A DNA stretch of 64,000 nucleotides. Source: Microvelia longipes (lineage: Eukaryota; Arthropoda; Insecta; Hemiptera; Veliidae). Below the pieces are notes generated by a model, which saw only the letters and a list, made by a program, of their open reading frames with translations, had not been told where the DNA came from and searched no databases. The stretch covers positions 57,728,091 to 57,792,090 of the forward strand of contig JACMZG010001863.1 in NCBI GenBank assembly GCA_018340805.1, given 5' to 3'. Positions 59,827 to 64,000 of the stretch are shown here, one piece after another (the first letter of the stretch is position 1; each line of letters starts with the position of its first letter). The translations under genes and the position numbers were made by a program.

Positions 59827-60830
59827 GTAATAGTTATTTATGCACCGAGGGAGTAAAGAATGTTATTATTTCCCCTAGTAGTTAGTTGGTTTCTAACTAG
59901 GCGTAAGCCGAGGGAACCAAAGTATTCCAAACTCCTGAGGCGAAGCCGAAGGATTTATGTGTTTATCTCCTGATGTGAATCCAAAGCAGGTAATTCCGGG
60001 GGGGATAGAATTTACTCCCAAGGTGCACAAAAGATTTTATATCCAGACATTGATTTTATTAGAGTCACCCGTGGTGTCGTGGTTAAGGTACGCGGCCAAT
60101 ACACAGAATGAATGGACTTTACTCATGGGTTCAATCCCAGCACGGGCCTATAGGATAGTTATGAGAGGGATAAAAATTCTGCGTACCACGTCCTTCAGAA
60201 GGGATGTAAAGCTGGTGGTCTCGAGCCTGTGCGTTGTCAGGTACTCGTTAAATATCCCTTACCCTAAATGAAACTGAGTATAGGCAAAATTTAGGACCCT
60301 CATTGTAGATTCATTATAATACTCTACAGTTTCTGCCTTGTAGTTTAAACTGTGTGGAGGTTTGGTTTTACAGTGAGAGCACGTGTTGTTCCCAGTTTTC
60401 ACTATACTATAAGAGTCAGTGAAAATATATATGATTGCTTGAAAAAGCATGAGAGGAACCATAGAAATTCACGGCTCTTCTGTCTAGATTAGATGAAATA
60501 TACCTACTCTTGAAATTAAAAAGAATAGAACACTATCTTAGGGAGCTGGCAAAAAGGGCCCAACAACGTGGCCTACTTGCCTGGTAGTTACTACCACTCC
60601 CTCATATTACTATCACTACTATTACTATTGATTTTATTTAATTACGTTTTGTTGTATTTTATTATATTTTTTTTGGCTCGGACCCCCTTATAAATTTTGG
60701 GGGTGTTGCGCCCAAAAAATATTAAACAATTTTTTGCTTATATTGAAGTGAAAAATTACTTTTTATTTCCAAGGGAGTGAAAAGTCACTCTTTCTTTAGT
60801 TCTTCTCAGTTTGCTCCTTAGGATAAAACT
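59827..60830 (+). mobile_element. Hairpin-studded element, copy 4, split by a SINE
   Basis: TAGTTATTTATGCACCGAGG at the left, hairpins such as CTCCTGAGGCGAAGCCGAAG, then TATCCAGACATTGATTTTAT. The element resumes after the SINE at 60639 with TAATTACGTTTTGTTG, GGACCCCCTTATAAATTTTG and AAGGGAGTGAAAAGT. The right terminus (TACACCGTCTGGAG) is missing. Confidence 0.72.
60061..60626 (+). mobile_element. tRNA-derived SINE of a second family (12-bp TSD)
   Basis: Flanked by ATTGATTTTATT at 60049-60060 and 60627-60638. The head GTGGTGTCGTGGTTAAGGTA contains an A-box-like TGGTTAAGG, and GGTTCAATCC at 60128-60137 is a good B box, with the tRNA-like turn CATGGGTTCAATCCCAGCAC. Next come CAGAAGGGATGTAAAGCTGG and TGGTC, text I associate with the conserved centre of several invertebrate SINEs. 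The 3' end has GGGCCCAACAACGTGGCC, then a (CTACTATTA)-like tail at the duplication. At 566 bp it is long for a SINE, so the middle may hold extra sequence. The 104-codon plus frame and 67-codon minus frame here are artefacts. Confidence 0.85.
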
Positions 60831-61452
60831 ATTTTTATTGTAATATCTTTTATCTTTAATATCTTTCTCATTATCAGATACTTTTTAAATATATAACACT
60901 CTTTTAACCTGTTTCAGGTATGTTAGTTCGCTGACAAGTATAATATCTACCATTAGTAAGTTTATCCTTTTATCTATATTTTCTAACCGGTTTATTTTAT
61001 TTATAATTACGCGTCACTGAAGAAATTCAACCGTACCTTATTATAACAAAGTTGCGGTTACGTCCAGCGAGGTGTAAGGTACGAATATGTGGTTCGTAAT
61101 TTTAGTTTTGTAACTTTCGCAATATGACAAAAGTATTATAGAAACAATCTTTTTTCTTCACTATTTAATTCTATACCAGCCAATAAAATTTCTTTGTTTA
61201 TCTATAGAAATCACCAATTTAAAAAATTTCTTCCGCAACACATTTAAACCGTTTTAGCTTTTATAGTTCTTTTTGGTATCCACATGAGGGGATATAGGAG
61301 GTCTTTGTTAGCTGTGCACTTACTTACATTTGAGAGATACTCGTGTCTAAGAAAGCTAATGATTTGCATTTCGACGATTGCTTTAATTTGAATCTTTTCG
61401 AATAGTAGTGTAACTAAGTTTATTTAAATATTAATTGAACAAATTTTAGAAA
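60831..61452. other. Unassigned AT-rich sequence
   Basis: Nothing I can support. Confidence 0.5.
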
Positions 61453-61596
61453 AATCGGGTACCACATAAAGATTCACTATGCTCATCCTCACTACTTCCA
61501 ACTCGCTTCGCTCGTCCTAAAAATATAAAAATCATTAAAATTTAGACTGCTTATTGAATTTTTGGTGTGTCATTATTGCAGGTTAATGACACCATA

Positions 61597-61667
<71 letters not shown>

Positions 61668-61895
61668 CTTTTTTCGGACACATTTTAGCGAATTTTCATT
61701 ATTTTTGTTATCAGGAAGCTAATAGGAACCGATTCCGCTCACTCCCACCCTCAACTTCCGTCATCCGATCAACCTCATAAGCGTCATTTTCATAATGAAA
61801 ATTCGCTAAAACTCTCACACATACATACAACTTTAATCCTCTTAGGAGGTCATAAAACCCCTGGAACGGATGTTTTTTTAAAATGTTTAAGACCA
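61453..61895 (+). repeat. Dispersed repeat family A, short copy 4
   Basis: AATCGGGTACCACATAAAG, CAACTCGCTTCGCTCGTCCT, TCATTATTGCAGGTTAATGA, (TA)n at 61598-61665, then TCTTAGGAGGTCATAAAACC. The middle of the family is deleted. A 129-bp element is inserted at 61683. Confidence 0.6.
61683..61811. mobile_element. 129-bp element with 20-bp TIRs (TTTTAGCGAATTTTC)
   Basis: TTTTAGCGAATTTTCATTAT at 61683-61702 is exactly complementary to the end at 61792-61811. The TTTAGCGAATTT start is shared with element X and with a solo occurrence at about 17065. No TSD is clear. Confidence 0.7.
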
Positions 61896-64000
61896 CAGTA
61901 TTATGAATAAATCATTCATAATACTGGAATCAAAACTGACATACTAAAATATTGGAAACAGGTCATTGCAATATAATGTTTATAAAATAAACATAAATAT
62001 ATTATGTATATCTTAAAAAATGTTGAATGGATAACAAAATGGTTACTTGAGCTTGTTTATAGGTCCAAAGTAGGGAAACAAATGCGATTTCTGTCAGATC
62101 TGGAATATAGTACACATTTTCTCCACCAGTTGGCTTAAATTATCCTTTGGGCGCGGCCATTTTGTTTTACCCCTGTAAATGTAAACAAACTATTTATGGT
62201 ACTTAAAATTTTTGTTTTTATTACATTTATTTGTACATTTTAGTATAAAATGTTAACAATATGTGCAAGAAATACGTTTTGTCACATCCAATAGAGGTTT
62301 AAGTACAGACCTTTAAAATACTAGGTTCGTTTGAATTACTTAAAGCGAGCGGCTTATTAAACATTTTTTTTCGTGTGCACTACTTTACTTAGTACATTTT
62401 TGCGAGTGGTATTTGTTTTTTCCCCTTCAAATATTACTTTTATTAGTAATGTAACAACTTTAACCTAAATTTTTTTGAATATAATAAAAATAAACGTAAT
62501 TTTAGGTTATATTTAAGGCAATACACTTGTATGTTCTTCAAAGTATTAATAAAAACATGTGGTTTACCTTTACTATAGTTTCTCTTTTTCTTTAACTAAA
62601 TTATTGTAAAATTTACACGGAATTTAATACAGAATTATTAAATTATCATATAAATATTTAAGTACGAAAACACGATAAAATGTAAATCTCAACTAATGTT
62701 ATCAGGGTTGCCAATAAAATTAAGTTAAAGAACGTATATCCTAAAAGCCTCATGCGCAGTTATTCCAGTTTTAGCTATTTTTATTTTTGAGCTAGCTATT
62801 AGCTGATCACGCATGTCTGAATTTTTTTACACAGGTTAGTATAGGAGTTAGGAGTCCCTAGCTGGTTTATATACTACTTTAGTGATAGTGTTATGTCTTT
62901 TAACATTTAATAGTTTATTTATTGTTATTATTTTATAATTATGTTCCTTGAAAAATACTTAATATATAGTTCAAATAATAATTTAAATAAGTAATTTTTA
63001 TATAGTTCAAAGCTAGTTAAATTGATTTTTTTTTCTATTTAGAACAGTTCCACCTAACAAAAAACTCAAAATTATTAACAAAATTTCTCTTATATACCTA
63101 CAGTATATAAAAAAAATATAAAAATAAAATTTTATTTAGGGTTATTTTAATTCGTTATTCTCCAAATTACCATATAATGTATAAGTTTAAATTAATATCC
63201 CCAACATATTGTGGCTCAAAATGAGAAAAATGTATCCAATTTCATGGTTTAAAATATTCCTATATAAAAGAAGGTCCCTTCTATCTTTTGGTCAATTAGG
63301 GACGAGCTAATATTTGCCGCCGAAGAGCCGCTTCTGTATTGAGAGGGAAGGTAATGGGGAAGAGAGTAAACAAAAAACATGAAGGAGGAAAATATGGCTC
63401 CGTACTGATTTATCTATTCCATTAGAGAGCTAAGGAGATTTGCATAATTTTCCAATAGGGAGGAAGTGGTTTTTGGAGGGAAATGTTACCGAGTTTTTGG
63501 AGGGAAATGTTAGAATTGTGGAAATGCTTGAAAAGAGCAAATTGGAAGGGCAAATATAACAAGGGTTTTTTGAACTGAACACCCTGAACAGGCTGAACGA
63601 AACTCCCTCTCCGTAGCCTTGTTTATTCAAACAGGATTATGTAAAAGTGAACTGATGATTCCTTACATTGATTGCACACCCAGACGCTTTCAAAACGTAT
63701 GGCTTTTATATGAAGTGGAGACAAACAAAGAGATATACCAAGTCAATGAGGAGCAGTCGAAAATATACCTCAGACAATGCGTATAAATAATGAAGCATAA
63801 ATCTACATACGTTTTGTTTTATTTAATACTTAGCTAGTGTCAATTATTTATATCAGCGCTCAATATAAAGATTCTGTCATTTTTTTCAAAAATATGTCTT
63901 ACTTCGTCGTTTTTAAGGTTTTATTCAGTGCAAAACCTGTTGTAACTACACGAGAGGTCACTGAGTTTTCCTCTAACGCGCACTTACGGAAATTAAAGCA
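61896..64000. other. Unassigned AT-rich sequence
   Basis: No gene is supported. A direct repeat of TTTTTGGAGGGAAATGTTA occurs at about 63472 and 63494. The minus frame at 63430-63630 covers it and has no domain. Confidence 0.45.

Noticed and set aside
60259..60462. 67-codon minus frame
   Set aside because: Lies wholly within the SINE insertion and has no domain.

Overview
The window looks like a gene-poor, repeat-dominated stretch of a large animal genome, most likely an arthropod and probably an insect. It is very AT-rich, with long (TA)n tracts. It holds relics of non-LTR retrotransposons, tRNA-derived SINEs, hAT-type MITEs and Penelope-like foldback insertions, and I can call no intact host gene. 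Nothing points to bacteria: there are no operons, no ribosome binding sites and no ORF with a normal prokaryotic profile. The species assignment is inference only.

Region by region. 1-7.4 kb: a 38-bp minisatellite beside a decayed reverse-transcriptase 3' end, then a 51-bp minisatellite split by a hairpin-studded mobile element, then a 22-bp minisatellite. 7.4-21.8 kb: two copies of one tRNA-derived SINE on the minus strand, a 36-bp minisatellite with graded decay, and several foldback insertions. 21.8-25.2 kb: a nest in which a near-perfect palindromic element is split by a roughly 3-kb composite element, itself apparently split by a 1.4-kb GC-richer insert. 25.2-37.2 kb: foldback insertions, a hAT MITE with a perfect 8-bp target-site duplication (TSD), two copies of a small element carrying a hammerhead-ribozyme-like core, a 10-bp-TSD MITE, and a pseudogene of an uncharacterised arthropod protein family cut by a MITE. 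37.2-41.4 kb: a 5'-truncated RTE-like LINE on the minus strand with a 12-bp TSD. 41.4-64 kb: further MITE copies, hairpin-studded elements, a SINE inside one of them, a second copy of the composite element with an expanded internal tandem array, and more foldback insertions.

The most interesting signals are RNA-like. First, six insertions share one architecture: inverted arms, one roughly 30-34-bp unpaired tail, and a 12-14-bp TSD. Five of them also carry a CTGA-hairpin-GAAA type motif at the inner end of an arm, and this set fits Penelope-like elements. Second, a separate two-copy family with 11-bp TSDs contains, in one copy, a 41-nt minus-strand segment with all parts of a hammerhead ribozyme: both strands of stem III, the cleavage triplet, CTGATGA, a paired stem II and GAAAC. 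Its stem I is a bare six-base palindrome, which suggests a dimeric fold. This resembles the small ribozyme-bearing retroelements called retrozymes.

The repeats do not cooperate as a pathway. The useful relationships are nesting and order of insertion, and these are given entry by entry.
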